This document shows, piece by piece, positions 1 through 8,852 of a stretch of 64,000 nucleotides of DNA. The notes beneath the pieces were generated by a model that searched no databases, had not been told where the DNA came from, and worked only from the letters and a program-made list of their open reading frames with translations. Each line of letters begins with the position of its first letter. Within the stretch, counting starts at the first letter, position 1. Source of the stretch: Saccharothrix australiensis (GTDB lineage Bacteria > Actinomycetota > Actinomycetes > Mycobacteriales > Pseudonocardiaceae); assembly GCF_003634935.1 (NCBI RefSeq), contig NZ_RBXO01000001.1:620001-684000 (forward strand), written 5' to 3'. Made by a program: the position numbers and the translations under genes.

Positions 1-1
1 C

Positions 2-496
2 GCGTCGAGCACCCGGACGGCCCCGGCCAGGGACCTGGCGGCGCTGCGCGAGCAGGCGGCGCTGCGGCCGTGCCCGCAGGGCGAGGGCGGGCCGCCGCCC
101 CTGCGCGGCGTGGCCGTGACGTGCCTGGGTGACGGTGGTTCGCTGGACATGGGCTCGGCGCTGCCGGGCCGGGCCCTGGTGAACTTCTGGGCCACCTGGT
201 GCCTCCCCTGCCAGGACGAGCTGCGGGTGCTGGACGCCTACTCCCGGGAGCCGGGCGCGGTGCCGGTCGTGACGGTGCTGGTGCAGAGCAAGGAGGCGGA
301 CGGGCTGGAACTGCTGGCGAAGCTCGGTGTGCGCCTGCCGTCCGCGTTCAGCGAGCCGGACGCGGTGCGGAAGGCGGTGGGCACCCCGCCCCGCCTGCCG
401 TTGAGCTACGTGGTGGGCGCGGACGGCTCGCTCGCGGAGGTCGTCGACCCCATCGTGCTGACCAGCGTGGAGCAGGTGCGCGAGGTGGTCGGGTGA
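2..496 (+). CDS. TlpA/ResA-type thioredoxin-like protein, 5' end outside window
   Basis: The frame is open to the left edge, so the N-terminus, where a signal peptide or anchor would be, is missing; 164 residues are visible. The thioredoxin-fold core holds the motif NFWATWCLPC with the redox pair Cys-X-X-Cys at about visible residues 67 and 70, followed by the expected helix. The family reduces or exchanges disulfides of envelope proteins outside the membrane. It overlaps the next gene by 4 bp (GTGA), and the order thioredoxin, NUDIX, MarP matches Rv3673c-Rv3671c of M. tuberculosis. A full-length start cannot be assigned. Confidence 0.85.
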   Translation, partial: ASSTRTAPARDLAALREQAALRPCPQGEGGPPPLRGVAVTCLGDGGSLDMGSALPGRALVNFWATWCLPCQDELRVLDAYSREPGAVPVVTVLVQSKEADGLELLAKLGVRLPSAFSEPDAVRKAVGTPPRLPLSYVVGADGSLAEVVDPIVLTSVEQVREVVG

Positions 497-1155
497 GCGC
501 GCTGGTGAGCGCCGACGACGTCCCCGAGTGGATGAGCGGGCTGGTCAAGGCGACCGCCGAGATCGACGCCCGCGCGTTCACCGGGGTGCGCCCGCCCCGG
601 GACGGCTCCGGTCGGCCGGCGGCGGTGCTGATGCTGTTCGGCGAGGGCGTGGACGGGCCGGACGTGCTGCTGCTGAGGCGCTCGGACACCCTCGGGTCGC
701 ACCCCGGGCAGGTCGCGTTCCCCGGCGGGGCCGCCGACCCCGGCGACGACGGCCCGGTGGACACGGCGCTGCGCGAGGCGTTCGAGGAGACCGGCGTGCT
801 GCGGTCCGGCGTCCGCCCGGTGGCGACCCTGCCCGAGCTGTACGTCCCGGTGTCCGGGTTCCTCGTCACGCCCGTGCTCGCGCACTGGGCGGAGCCGTCG
901 CCGGTCGCGCCGGTCGACCCGGCGGAGACCGCCGCCGTGGCGCGGGTGCCGATCGCGCACCTCGCGGACCCGGCGAACCGGTTCCGGGTCGCCCACTCGT
1001 CGGGATACGTCGGCCCGGCGTTCGCCGCGCCTGGCATGTTGGTGTGGGGCTTCACCGCGGGCCTGCTCGCCGGGTTGCTCAGGCTGGGCGGCTGGGAACG
1101 CCCGTGGGATGCCACCGATGTGCGTGATCTTGAGCTAGCGTTGCGCGCTACGTGA
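493..1155 (+). CDS. NUDIX hydrolase, CoA pyrophosphatase-like
   Basis: A 220-residue protein with a NUDIX box around residues 77-102: GG, then REAFEETGVL, fitting G-x5-E-x7-REUxEExGU with a short insertion. Upstream, the sequence SHPGQVAFPGG is typical of the CoA-pyrophosphatase (NudL/PCD1) branch, which cleaves CoA or oxidised CoA. The GTG start overlaps the stop of the thioredoxin gene (GTGA), implying translational coupling. The same neighbour pair occurs in mycobacteria (Rv3672c). The substrate is inferred from family resemblance only. Confidence 0.85.
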   Translation: MSALVSADDVPEWMSGLVKATAEIDARAFTGVRPPRDGSGRPAAVLMLFGEGVDGPDVLLLRRSDTLGSHPGQVAFPGGAADPGDDGPVDTALREAFEETGVLRSGVRPVATLPELYVPVSGFLVTPVLAHWAEPSPVAPVDPAETAAVARVPIAHLADPANRFRVAHSSGYVGPAFAAPGMLVWGFTAGLLAGLLRLGGWERPWDATDVRDLELALRAT

Positions 1156-1171
1156 CGGGGGGTGGGGCGGC

Positions 1172-2359
1172 GTGAACTGGGTCGACCTGCTGGTGCTGGC
1201 GCTGGCCGCCTTCGCCGCGGTCTCGGGCGCCCGGCAGGGCATGGTCATCGCGCTGCCCGCGTTCGTCGGGGTGCTGATCGGGCTGGTGCTGGGCACGCAG
1301 CTCGCGCCGCTGGTGGTCGCCCGGTTCGAGAACGTCGTGACCAAGGTCGTGTTCGCGGTCGGGATCGTCGTCCTGCTGGTGGCCCTCGGCGAGACGCTCG
1401 GCGTGTACGTCGGCCGGATCGTCAAGGCCCGCGTGAACTCCAGCCCGCTGCGCGGCGCGGACAACGTGCTCGGCGCGATCGTGCAGGGCGCGGTGGTGTT
1501 CGTGGTGGCGTGGATGATCGCGCTGCCGCTGACCGCGGTGGCGGGGCTGCCGTCGCTGGCGAAGGCGCTCAACCAGTCGTTGATCCTGTCGACGGTCGAC
1601 GACACCATGCCGCAGGCCGCGCGGACGCTGTCGCAGGACCTCCAGGACCTGTTCGACGTGTCGGGGTTCCCGGCGGCGATCGACCCGTTCGACCGGACGC
1701 CGCTGAAGGAGGTCGGGCCGCCGGACCCGGCGCTGTCGGCGAACCCGGTGGTGCAGGAGCTGCGGCCCAGCGTGCTGAAGGTGCGCGGGCGCGCGCCGTC
1801 GTGCTCGCGCGCGCTGGAGGGGACCGGGTTCGTCGTGTCACCGGAACGGGTGATGACGAACGCGCACGTGGTCGCCGGCACCACCGACGTGACGGTCGAG
1901 GTCGGGCGCGGGCAGTTCGACGCGACCGTGGTGTACTACGACGCGCAGACCGACATCGCGATCCTGGCCGTGCCGGACCTGCGGGCGACCCCGCTGGAGT
2001 TCCGCACGGACGTGGTCGAGCAGGGCGAGGACGGCATCGTGCTCGGGTACCCGCTGGACGGGCCGTACACGGCGTCCGAGGCGCGGGTGCGGGAGCGCAT
2101 CCCGGTGTTGCGCGGGCCGGACATCTACGACGCGGCGACCGTGACGCGGGACGTCTACACGGTGCGGGCGAAGGTGCGCAGCGGCAACTCCGGTGGTCCG
2201 CTGGTCGACACGCAGGGACGGGTGATGGGCGTCGTGTTCGGCGCGGCGGTGGACGACCAGGAGACGGGTTTCGTGCTGACCGCGCGGGAGGTGGCGGACG
2301 AGGTGGCCAAGGCGCCCTCGCTCGTGCGGCGGATCTCCACGCAGACCTGCGCGTCCTGA
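1172..2359 (+). CDS. marP: MarP-type membrane serine protease (CvpA domain + trypsin-like domain)
   Basis: 395 residues. The N-terminal ~160 residues form four hydrophobic segments of a CvpA-like domain, followed by an extracytoplasmic chymotrypsin-fold protease. The triad is visible: His232 (TNAHVV), Asp261 (QTDIAIL) and Ser340 (GNSGGPL). From memory, M. tuberculosis MarP has His235, Asp264 and Ser343, the same 3-residue offset for each, which supports this GTG start. Cysteines near residue 211 (APSC) and at the C-terminus (TQTC) match the MarP disulfide that stabilises the active loop. MarP is needed for acid resistance and cleaves the murein hydrolase RipA in mycobacteria; that role here is inference. 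A purine-rich stretch precedes the start by a few bases. Confidence 0.92.
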   Translation: MNWVDLLVLALAAFAAVSGARQGMVIALPAFVGVLIGLVLGTQLAPLVVARFENVVTKVVFAVGIVVLLVALGETLGVYVGRIVKARVNSSPLRGADNVLGAIVQGAVVFVVAWMIALPLTAVAGLPSLAKALNQSLILSTVDDTMPQAARTLSQDLQDLFDVSGFPAAIDPFDRTPLKEVGPPDPALSANPVVQELRPSVLKVRGRAPSCSRALEGTGFVVSPERVMTNAHVVAGTTDVTVEVGRGQFDATVVYYDAQTDIAILAVPDLRATPLEFRTDVVEQGEDGIVLGYPLDGPYTASEARVRERIPVLRGPDIYDAATVTRDVYTVRAKVRSGNSGGPLVDTQGRVMGVVFGAAVDDQETGFVLTAREVADEVAKAPSLVRRISTQTCAS

Positions 2360-2428
2360 CGGGCGGGCGCTCCCGGCGGTGGGGGCGCGGCGTGGCCGCC
2401 GGGCGCTCGGGTCGGGGGAGAACGCCGA

Positions 2429-3373
2429 TCAGCGCGCCGAGGGGCCGCCCACGCCCGCCAGGAACCCGGTGATGATGCGGCTCGTGGTGTGCGGCGCTTC
2501 CTGGTGCGGGAAGTGGCCCACCTCGGGCAGGCAGTGGTAGTGGGAGTCCGCGCCGACCCAGCGGCCCGAGTCGGCCGCGGTGGCTTCCAGCATCACCGGG
2601 TCGAGCGCGCCGTGCACCTGGAGCACCGGCACGCCGAGGCGGCGGTCGACGGCTTCGGCGAACCGGCGGCCGTCGCCGCGCAGCTGCGAGCGCACCGCCC
2701 AGCGGTAGTACTCCAGCGCCGAGTGCGCGACGCCCGGCACGAGCATCGCCTCGCGGTTGCGCCGCACCACCTCGTCGAACTCCGGCGCGACGCTCCACTT
2801 CGGACCGGACCACGTGCCGAGCAGGCGGCCCACCGCCGCGCCGCCGTCGGCGGTCAGCCACCGCTCGGGGTACACCGGCAGCTGGAAGCGGAACAGGTGC
2901 CCGCTGGCCCGGCCCTGGCCGCGCGGGTGCCGCCGGATGGCCCGGCGCAGCGCCAGCGGGTGCGGCGCGGCGACCGCGGTGAGCGAGTCGACCAGCCGGG
3001 GGTGCATGGCGGCGACCGTCCACGCGAGCAGCCCGCCCCAGGCGTGGCCGACGACGTGGGCGCGGGCCGCGCCGAGGGCCTTGACCAGGCCGGCGACATC
3101 ACCCGCCAGCGTGAAGCCGTCGTAGCCGCGCGGTGGCTTGTCCGAGTCGCCGTAGCCGCGCAGGTCGACCGCCACCGCCCGGTAGCCCGCCTCCGCCAGC
3201 GCGACGAGCTGGTGCCGCCACGACCACCAGAACTCCGGGAAGCCGTGCAGCAGCAGGACGAGCGGGCCGTCGCCCAGCTCGGCCACGTGCAGGCGGATAC
3301 CGTTCGCGGACACGTCCCGGTGGGCCCAGGGTCCGGTGACCCTGGCGGTGGACGGGTCCGGCGGCAACCGCAC
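2429..3373 (-). CDS. EphE-like alpha/beta hydrolase, nucleophile position is Ala
   Basis: About 314 residues with the epoxide-hydrolase-like layout: oxyanion motif LLHGFPEFWWSW near the N-terminus, then the nucleophile elbow, a lid, and a late His in EVGHFPHQE. At the elbow the protein reads VVGHAWGGLLAW, whereas epoxide hydrolases have GHDWGG (Asp) and serine hydrolases GxSxG; Ala sits at the nucleophile position, so classical catalysis is doubtful. GTG at 3373 is the most upstream usable start, 8 bases after the holin gene stop; GTG at 3313 is an alternative. The position beside marP matches ephE (Rv3670). Confidence 0.8.
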   Translation of the reverse strand: MRLPPDPSTARVTGPWAHRDVSANGIRLHVAELGDGPLVLLLHGFPEFWWSWRHQLVALAEAGYRAVAVDLRGYGDSDKPPRGYDGFTLAGDVAGLVKALGAARAHVVGHAWGGLLAWTVAAMHPRLVDSLTAVAAPHPLALRRAIRRHPRGQGRASGHLFRFQLPVYPERWLTADGGAAVGRLLGTWSGPKWSVAPEFDEVVRRNREAMLVPGVAHSALEYYRWAVRSQLRGDGRRFAEAVDRRLGVPVLQVHGALDPVMLEATAADSGRWVGADSHYHCLPEVGHFPHQEAPHTTSRIITGFLAGVGGPSAR

Positions 3374-3381
3374 GGTCCGGC

Positions 3382-3852
3382 TCAGGACCCGTCGCCGCGG
3401 TGCCGGAGGGCCGCGACGGTGTCCTTGGCCGAGTCGATGGTCCGCTGGGGCGCGCGGAGCTTCTTCACCTTGCGGTAGCCGAGGAACGCGAACCCGACGG
3501 CGGTCAGCAGCATCAGGCCGAAGACGATGAGGAACGCCGCCCAGCGCGGCAGCCACACGTCCAGCAGCTCGGCGCCGAAGAAGAAAAAGAAGAACGAGCT
3601 GAACAGCAGCACGGTCAGCGCCACGATGAAGTAGACGCTGCCCTTGACGCCCTTCTTCACCTCGCCCGCGAGCTCCGACTTGGCGAGTTCGACCTCTGCC
3701 CTGACCAGCGTGGACAGGTGGGCGGTCGCGTCGCGCACCAAGCCGCCGATGGACGTCTCCTCCGCGATCTTGGCCGCGCTCTCCGCGGTCAACGGGATCG
3801 ACGGAACAGGAGGCAGCCCGCTGCCGTTGGTGTTCTCCCGAGCGGTGGTCAC
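3382..3852 (-). CDS. Phage holin-family (holin superfamily III) membrane protein
   Basis: 156 residues: an amphipathic N-terminal part (TSIGGLVRDATAHLSTLVRAEVELAKSE split over residues ~33-60), two hydrophobic segments separated by a short turn, then a basic tail. This is the usual actinobacterial chromosomal 'phage holin family' (Rv3669-like). It is a membrane protein of unknown role, not evidence of a prophage. It starts with ATG and is followed closely by the hydrolase on the same strand, suggesting co-transcription. Confidence 0.85.
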   Translation of the reverse strand: MTTARENTNGSGLPPVPSIPLTAESAAKIAEETSIGGLVRDATAHLSTLVRAEVELAKSELAGEVKKGVKGSVYFIVALTVLLFSSFFFFFFGAELLDVWLPRWAAFLIVFGLMLLTAVGFAFLGYRKVKKLRAPQRTIDSAKDTVAALRHRGDGS

Positions 3853-3955
3853 GCCGTCATCGTGCCATGCGACGGCCGCGTCGGTGGGTCGAGGCTCGCG
3901 GCGTGGCGGCCACGCCTTCCCCCGGACGTGGTCCGCCCGCGGGCCGCGCGGTGGG

Positions 3956-5185
3956 TCAGTCGTCGTCGTCCGCCCGCTGGTGCACGCGGCTCCGCCTGAT
4001 CAACAGCACCGCCGCGAGCAGCGACGCCGTCATCGACGCCAGCAGCACGGCCGCCTTCGCCTGCTCGGCGGCCTGCCCCTCCAGGGCGAGGTCGGAGATC
4101 AGCAGGCTGACGGTGAACCCGACGCCGCCCAGCATCGCGACGGCCACGATGTCCCGCGGCCCCGCGCCGCTCGGCCACACCGCCGCCTTGAGCAGCACGG
4201 CCAGCGCCGACGCGCCGACGATGCCGACCAGCTTGCCCACCACCAGCCCGAGGATGATCCCGAGCGCGATCCGGTCCCGGAACAGCGACCCGAGCGCTTC
4301 CCCGCTGACCGGGACACCGGCCGCGAACAGCGCGAACACCGGCACCGCCACACCGGCCGACCAGGGCTGCAAGCGGTGCTCCAGGCGCAGCGCGGGCGCT
4401 TCCCGCTCGTAGTGGTCCTTGCGCACGCGGGTCAGCAGGGCCAGCGCGACGCCCGCGATGGTGGCGTGGATGCCCGCCGCGTGCACGGCGACCCACGTGC
4501 CCACCGCGATCGGCACGTAAAGCCACGGCGTGGTGACGCGCTTGCGCTGGAGGAACGCGTACAGGGCGAGCAGGGCGACGGCCGCGAGCGCCGCGAGCGC
4601 GTTGAACTGCGCCGTGAACAGCACCGCGATGACGATGATCGCGCCCAGGTCGTCCACCACGGCCAGGCTCAGCAGGAACACCCGGAGGCTGCTCGGCAGC
4701 CCGGACGCCGTGATCGCCAGGACGCCGAGGGCGAACGCGATGTCGGTCGCCACCGGGATGGCCCAGGCCCGCTCGATGCCCGGTTCGCCCCAGCCGACGC
4801 CCAGCGCGATCAGCGCGGGCACGACCATCCCACCGATCGCCGCCACCACGGGCAGGGTCGCCGCCTTGACGTTGTTCAGCTCGCCGATGACCAGTTCGCG
4901 CTTGAGCTCCAGCCCCGCGACGAAGAAGAAGATCGCGAGCAGGCCGTCCTTGGCCCAGTCGCCGACGCTCAGGCTCAGGTGCAGCGACTCCGGGCCGAGG
5001 TGGAAGTCCCGCACCGCCGCGTACACCCCGCCCAGCGGCGAGTTCGCCCAGATCAGGGCGATGGCGGTGGCGCCGAGGAGGATCATGCCGCCGACGGTCT
5101 CGGCGCGCAGGTAGCGGGCGAACTCCGCGACGGCCTCGCGTTTGCGGCTCAAGGTGTGGCTCCCGGTGGGTCGGCTACAGGACAT
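3956..5185 (-). CDS. nhaA: Na+/H+ antiporter NhaA
   Basis: About 409 residues of hydrophobic segments in NhaA arrangement: VGGMILLGATAIALIWANS in TM1, the VATDIAFALG segment, and the ion-binding aspartate pair in AVVDDLGAIIVIA. The family exchanges external protons for internal sodium across the cytoplasmic membrane. ATG 5185 was chosen because the family sequence begins shortly after it and CGAGG precedes it; GTG 5224 would add 13 atypical residues. No NhaA is expected here in the mycobacterial order, so this looks like a lineage-specific insertion between the holin-like gene and acs. Confidence 0.92.
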   Translation of the reverse strand: MSCSRPTGSHTLSRKREAVAEFARYLRAETVGGMILLGATAIALIWANSPLGGVYAAVRDFHLGPESLHLSLSVGDWAKDGLLAIFFFVAGLELKRELVIGELNNVKAATLPVVAAIGGMVVPALIALGVGWGEPGIERAWAIPVATDIAFALGVLAITASGLPSSLRVFLLSLAVVDDLGAIIVIAVLFTAQFNALAALAAVALLALYAFLQRKRVTTPWLYVPIAVGTWVAVHAAGIHATIAGVALALLTRVRKDHYEREAPALRLEHRLQPWSAGVAVPVFALFAAGVPVSGEALGSLFRDRIALGIILGLVVGKLVGIVGASALAVLLKAAVWPSGAGPRDIVAVAMLGGVGFTVSLLISDLALEGQAAEQAKAAVLLASMTASLLAAVLLIRRSRVHQRADDDD

Positions 5186-5275
5186 CCTCGTGCCGACCAG
5201 ACTTCCCGGCTCACCGTGGAGCACTCTAACGGATGACGGTGCCGCCCCATGGGGGCGGCACCGGCCGCGACCTGC

Positions 5276-7261
5276 TCAGTCCTCCGCGGAACCCGACTTC
5301 AGACCGCTGGAGATGAGGTCCATGACGGACGAGTCGGCGAGCGTCGTGACGTCGCCGACCTGGCGGTTCTCCGCCACGTCGCGCAGCAGCCGCCGCATGA
5401 TCTTCCCCGAGCGGGTCTTCGGCAGCTCCGGCACGACCATGATCTGCCGCGGCTTGGCGATCGGCCCGATCTCCCTGGCCACGTGCTCGCGCAGCGCCTT
5501 GATCGCCTCCGCGCCGGACGCCTCGTCGGCCACCCCGCCGCGCAGGATGACGAACGCGACGATGCCCTGGCCGGTGGTCGGGTCGGACGCGCCGACGACG
5601 GCCGCCTCCGCCACGGTCGGGTGCGAGACCAGCGCCGACTCGACCTCGGTGGTGGAGATGCGGTGGCCGGACACGTTCATCACGTCGTCGACCCGGCCGA
5701 GCAGCCAGATGTCGCCGTCGTCGTCGTACTTCGCGCCGTCGCCCGCGAAGTAGAAGCCCTGCTCGCCGAACCGCGACCAGTAGGTGTCGCGGTAGCGGGC
5801 CTCGTCGCCCCAGATGCCGCGCAGCATCGAGGGCCACGGCTCGTCCAGCACCAGGTAACCGCCACCGCCGTGGGGCACCTCGACGCCCTGGTCGTCCACG
5901 ACCTTCGCGCCGATGCCGGGCAGCGGGCGCTGCGCCGAGCCGGGCTTGGTGGCCGTCGCGCCGGGCAGCGGCGAGATCATGATCGCGCCGGTCTCGGTCT
6001 GCCACCACGTGTCCACGATGGGCGCCCGGCCGCCGCCGACGTGCTCGCGGTACCAGATCCACGCCTCGGGGTTGATCGGCTCGCCGACGCTGCCGAGGAC
6101 GCGCAGGCTGGACAGGTCGTACCGGGCCGGGATGTCCGCGCCCCACTTCATGAACGTGCGGATCAGCGTCGGCGCGGTGTAGTAGATCGACACGCCGTAC
6201 TTCTGCACGATCTCCCAGTGCCGCCCCTCGTGCGGGGTGTTCGGCGTGCCCTCGTAGACGACCTGCGTGACGCGGTTGGACAGCGGCCCGTACACGATGT
6301 AGCTGTGGCCGGTGACCCAGCCGATGTCGGCGGTGCACCAGTACACGTCGGTGTCCGGCTTGAGGTCGAACACGTTGTGGTGCGTGTACGACGCCTGGGT
6401 CAGGTAGCCGCCGGACGTGTGCAGGATGCCCTTGGGGTTGCCGGTCGTGCCGGACGTGTACAGGATGAACAGCGGGTGCTCGGAGTCGAACGCCTCCGGC
6501 GTGTGCTGGTCGGACTGCCGGTCGACCAGGTCGTGCCACCAGATGTCGCGGCCCTCGGTCCACTCGACGTCGGTGGCGGTGCGCCGCACGACCAGGACGT
6601 GCTCGACGCTCGGGGTCTTGGCGACGGCCTCGTCCACGGCGGGCTTCAGGGCGGCCGGGTTGCCGCGCCGGTACTGGCCGTCGGTGGTGATCACCAGCTT
6701 GGCCTCGGAGTCCTCGATGCGGGTGCGCAGCGCCTCGGCGGAGAAGCCGCCGAACACGACGCTGTGCAGCGCGCCGAGCCGGGCGCAGGCGAGCATGGCG
6801 AAGATCGCCTCGGGCACCATCGGCATGTAGATGGCGACCCGGTCCTCGGCGCCGACACCCAGTTCGACCAGCGCGTTGGCCGTCTTGGACACCTCGCGCT
6901 TGAGGTCGGCGTAGGTGATGGCGCGGCTGTCGCCGGGCTCGCCCTCCCAGTGGATGGCGACCTGGTCGCCGTGACCGGACTCGACGTGCCGGTCGACGCA
7001 GTTGTAGGCGACGTTGAGTTTGCCGCCGACGAACCACTTGGCGAAGGGCGCGTCCGACCAGTCCAGGACCCGCGTCCACCTGGTGTCCCACGACAGCCGC
7101 TCGGCCTGCTTCGCCCAGAACGCCTCGCGGTCGGCACTCGCCTCCTCGTACAGCGCGGCGGTCGCGTTGGCCTGGGCGGCGAACTCCGGGCTGGGCGGGA
7201 ACGTCCGGTTCTCGGTGAGCAGGTTGTCCAGAGCCGGTCCCTGGGCTTGCGGCTGGGTCAT
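5276..7261 (-). CDS. acs: Acetyl-CoA synthetase
   Basis: 661 residues, normal length for AMP-forming acetyl-CoA synthetase, which activates acetate to acetyl-CoA through acetyl-AMP. Visible motifs: adenylate loop YTSGTTGNPKG, WWQTETG in the A5 region, and the C-terminal PKTRSGKIMRR with the lysine that is acetylated and inactivated by Pat-type enzymes. ATG 7261 is preceded by AGGAGG with good spacing, so the upstream in-frame ATG at 7297 is rejected. It matches Rv3667 in position. The ~200 bp upstream presumably holds its promoter; I could not assign -10/-35 boxes confidently. Confidence 0.95.
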   Translation of the reverse strand: MTQPQAQGPALDNLLTENRTFPPSPEFAAQANATAALYEEASADREAFWAKQAERLSWDTRWTRVLDWSDAPFAKWFVGGKLNVAYNCVDRHVESGHGDQVAIHWEGEPGDSRAITYADLKREVSKTANALVELGVGAEDRVAIYMPMVPEAIFAMLACARLGALHSVVFGGFSAEALRTRIEDSEAKLVITTDGQYRRGNPAALKPAVDEAVAKTPSVEHVLVVRRTATDVEWTEGRDIWWHDLVDRQSDQHTPEAFDSEHPLFILYTSGTTGNPKGILHTSGGYLTQASYTHHNVFDLKPDTDVYWCTADIGWVTGHSYIVYGPLSNRVTQVVYEGTPNTPHEGRHWEIVQKYGVSIYYTAPTLIRTFMKWGADIPARYDLSSLRVLGSVGEPINPEAWIWYREHVGGGRAPIVDTWWQTETGAIMISPLPGATATKPGSAQRPLPGIGAKVVDDQGVEVPHGGGGYLVLDEPWPSMLRGIWGDEARYRDTYWSRFGEQGFYFAGDGAKYDDDGDIWLLGRVDDVMNVSGHRISTTEVESALVSHPTVAEAAVVGASDPTTGQGIVAFVILRGGVADEASGAEAIKALREHVAREIGPIAKPRQIMVVPELPKTRSGKIMRRLLRDVAENRQVGDVTTLADSSVMDLISSGLKSGSAED

Positions 7262-7464
7262 GGTGGGCGGACCTCCTGAATCCGTGGGGATGCGCACTGA
7301 CGGTAGTGCGATTCAGTTCACTGCGCACCCAAAAGGTTCAGACCAATTTCACGCGGATGCGAAACGTGCGGGTAACTGTGTAACCCGCCGCCCGGCCCGC
7401 TGACCATGCCGATCCCGCTGGATGACACGAGCCGTGCGACCAACGGCGCGGTTCGTGACCAGGG

Positions 7465-8034
7465 TCACGCCTTGAGGGCGGCTTTCGCGGCCGGCCACTC
7501 GTCGGCGGTCATGGAGTAGACGACCGTGTCGCGCAGCGAGCCGTCCGGTCGGACGCGGTGCACGCGCAGCAGTCCCTCGCGGGTCGCGCCCAACCGTTCG
7601 ATCGCGCGCTGTGACCGCTCGTTGCGGCCGTCGGTGTGCCAGCCGACGCGGTGCGCGCCCAGGTCCTCGAACGCCCTGGTGAGCAGGAGCAGCTTGGCGT
7701 TGCTGTTCAGGGCGGTGCGCTGCCAGCGCGTGCCGATCCACGTGTAGCCGATGTAGAGGCCCCGGTTGACCGGGTCGATCTCGTAGTACGAGGTGGTGCC
7801 CGCGACCTCGCCGGTGCGCGGGTCGATCTGGGCCCAGGCGCGGCGGTCCGGGTCGGCGAGGATGCGCTCGACCATCGTGCGCGCCTCGGCGACGGTGCGG
7901 GGTTGGCGGACGCTCAGCCACGTCCAGACGTCCGGGTCCTTGCCCGCTTCCAGGAGGCCCTCGGCGTGGTCGAGGGTCAGCGGTTCGAGGCGGACGTGCT
8001 CGCCGACGAGGGTGGGACGGTCGTACCAGCTCAT
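7465..8034 (-). CDS. GNAT family N-acetyltransferase (RimJ/RimL-like)
   Basis: 189 residues. It begins with the typical VGEHVRLEPLTLDHAEGL and carries the C-terminal acceptor-fold signature NERSQRAIERLGATREGLLR, as in ribosomal-protein and small-molecule acetyltransferases of the RimJ/RimL group. The acetyl acceptor cannot be predicted. The gene diverges from the Fic-like gene across 92 bp that contain two palindromes (8074-8103). Confidence 0.85.
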   Translation of the reverse strand: MSWYDRPTLVGEHVRLEPLTLDHAEGLLEAGKDPDVWTWLSVRQPRTVAEARTMVERILADPDRRAWAQIDPRTGEVAGTTSYYEIDPVNRGLYIGYTWIGTRWQRTALNSNAKLLLLTRAFEDLGAHRVGWHTDGRNERSQRAIERLGATREGLLRVHRVRPDGSLRDTVVYSMTADEWPAAKAALKA

Positions 8035-8073
8035 GCATCGGACGGTAATACGTCGAGTGGACTTGTGGAATGG

Positions 8074-8103
8074 CCAGTTTCAACTGGTGCGAAGTGGCCA
8101 CTT
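8074..8103. promoter_or_regulatory. Two palindromes between divergent GNAT and Fic-like genes
   Basis: CCAGTT-TC-AACTGG (8074-8087) and the perfect 12-mer AAGTGGCCACTT (8092-8103) lie side by side in the short divergent intergenic region. They look like adjacent dimer-binding operators that could control both genes. The first resembles the palindrome at 25236-25252 upstream of the prim-pol-like gene. The regulator is unknown. Confidence 0.45.
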
Positions 8104-8126
8104 ACCGACGCGTAGTGTGCTGCGGC

Positions 8127-8852
8127 GTGACCGATCCGCTCGCCCCGCTGCTGGACCTGCCCGGTGTGGCCGACGCCGTCCGGTCCGCCCGTGACGCCGT
8201 GTTCCAGGTGCACCGGCACCGGGTGAACCTGCGCGGCTGGGCCACGACGGCCGCCGAGGCGTCGGTGCGCGCGGCTCGTGCGTCGGCGGCGCTGGACGGC
8301 GGGCCGACCGACATCCCCGACGACGGCGCCGTGACCGACCCCGTGCTGGCGGGTGCGCTGCGGGTCGCCGAGGGGCTGGGCGTGGTGCTCCCGACCTGGC
8401 AGCGCGCGCCGTTGCAGGCGTTGGCGCGGCTGCACGTGCTCGCCGGCGCGGACCTGGGCGCGGAACCGGGGCGACCGCGGCTGTCGCCGGGCATCTCCGA
8501 GCGGCTGGACCTGCTGGCCGGGTTGGTGACCGGCGGGACGTCCGTGCCCGGACCGCTGCTGGTGGCCGTGGTGCACGGCGAACTCATGTCGCTGGCCCCG
8601 TTCCCCACCGCGAACGGCGTGGTGGCACGGGCGGCGTCCCGGCTCGCGTCCATCGCGACCGGCCTCGACCCCAAGTCGCTCGGCGTGCCCGAGGTGTGGT
8701 GCCTGCGGCGGCGGGACGACTACGCCGCCGCGCTGCACGGCTTCTCCACCGGCGAGCCCGACGGCGTGGCGAGGTGGGTCGTGTTCTGGTGCCAGGCGCT
8801 GGAGGCGGGCGCCCGCGAGGCGCGCGGCATCGCGGACGCCGCGTCCGCCTAG
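8127..8852 (+). CDS. Fic-fold-like protein with degenerate Fic motif (Rv3662c-like)
   Basis: 241 residues from a GTG start. The C-terminal half follows the Fic helix pattern (VAVVHGELMSLAPFP, then TANGVVARAASRLA), where canonical Fic proteins have HPFxxGNGRxxR. The catalytic His of the motif is replaced (LAPF) and GNGR becomes ANGV, so AMP-transfer by the classical mechanism is unlikely. Mycobacterial Rv3662c occupies the same neighbourhood. The stop codon overlaps the kynU stop on the other strand (shared CTAG at 8849-8852). The function is unknown. Confidence 0.7.
   Translation: MTDPLAPLLDLPGVADAVRSARDAVFQVHRHRVNLRGWATTAAEASVRAARASAALDGGPTDIPDDGAVTDPVLAGALRVAEGLGVVLPTWQRAPLQALARLHVLAGADLGAEPGRPRLSPGISERLDLLAGLVTGGTSVPGPLLVAVVHGELMSLAPFPTANGVVARAASRLASIATGLDPKSLGVPEVWCLRRRDDYAAALHGFSTGEPDGVARWVVFWCQALEAGAREARGIADAASA

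Noticed and set aside
3382..3852. Holin-family gene as evidence of prophage
   Set aside because: The family is a chromosomal actinobacterial membrane protein in conserved synteny with marP and acs; no other phage genes are nearby.
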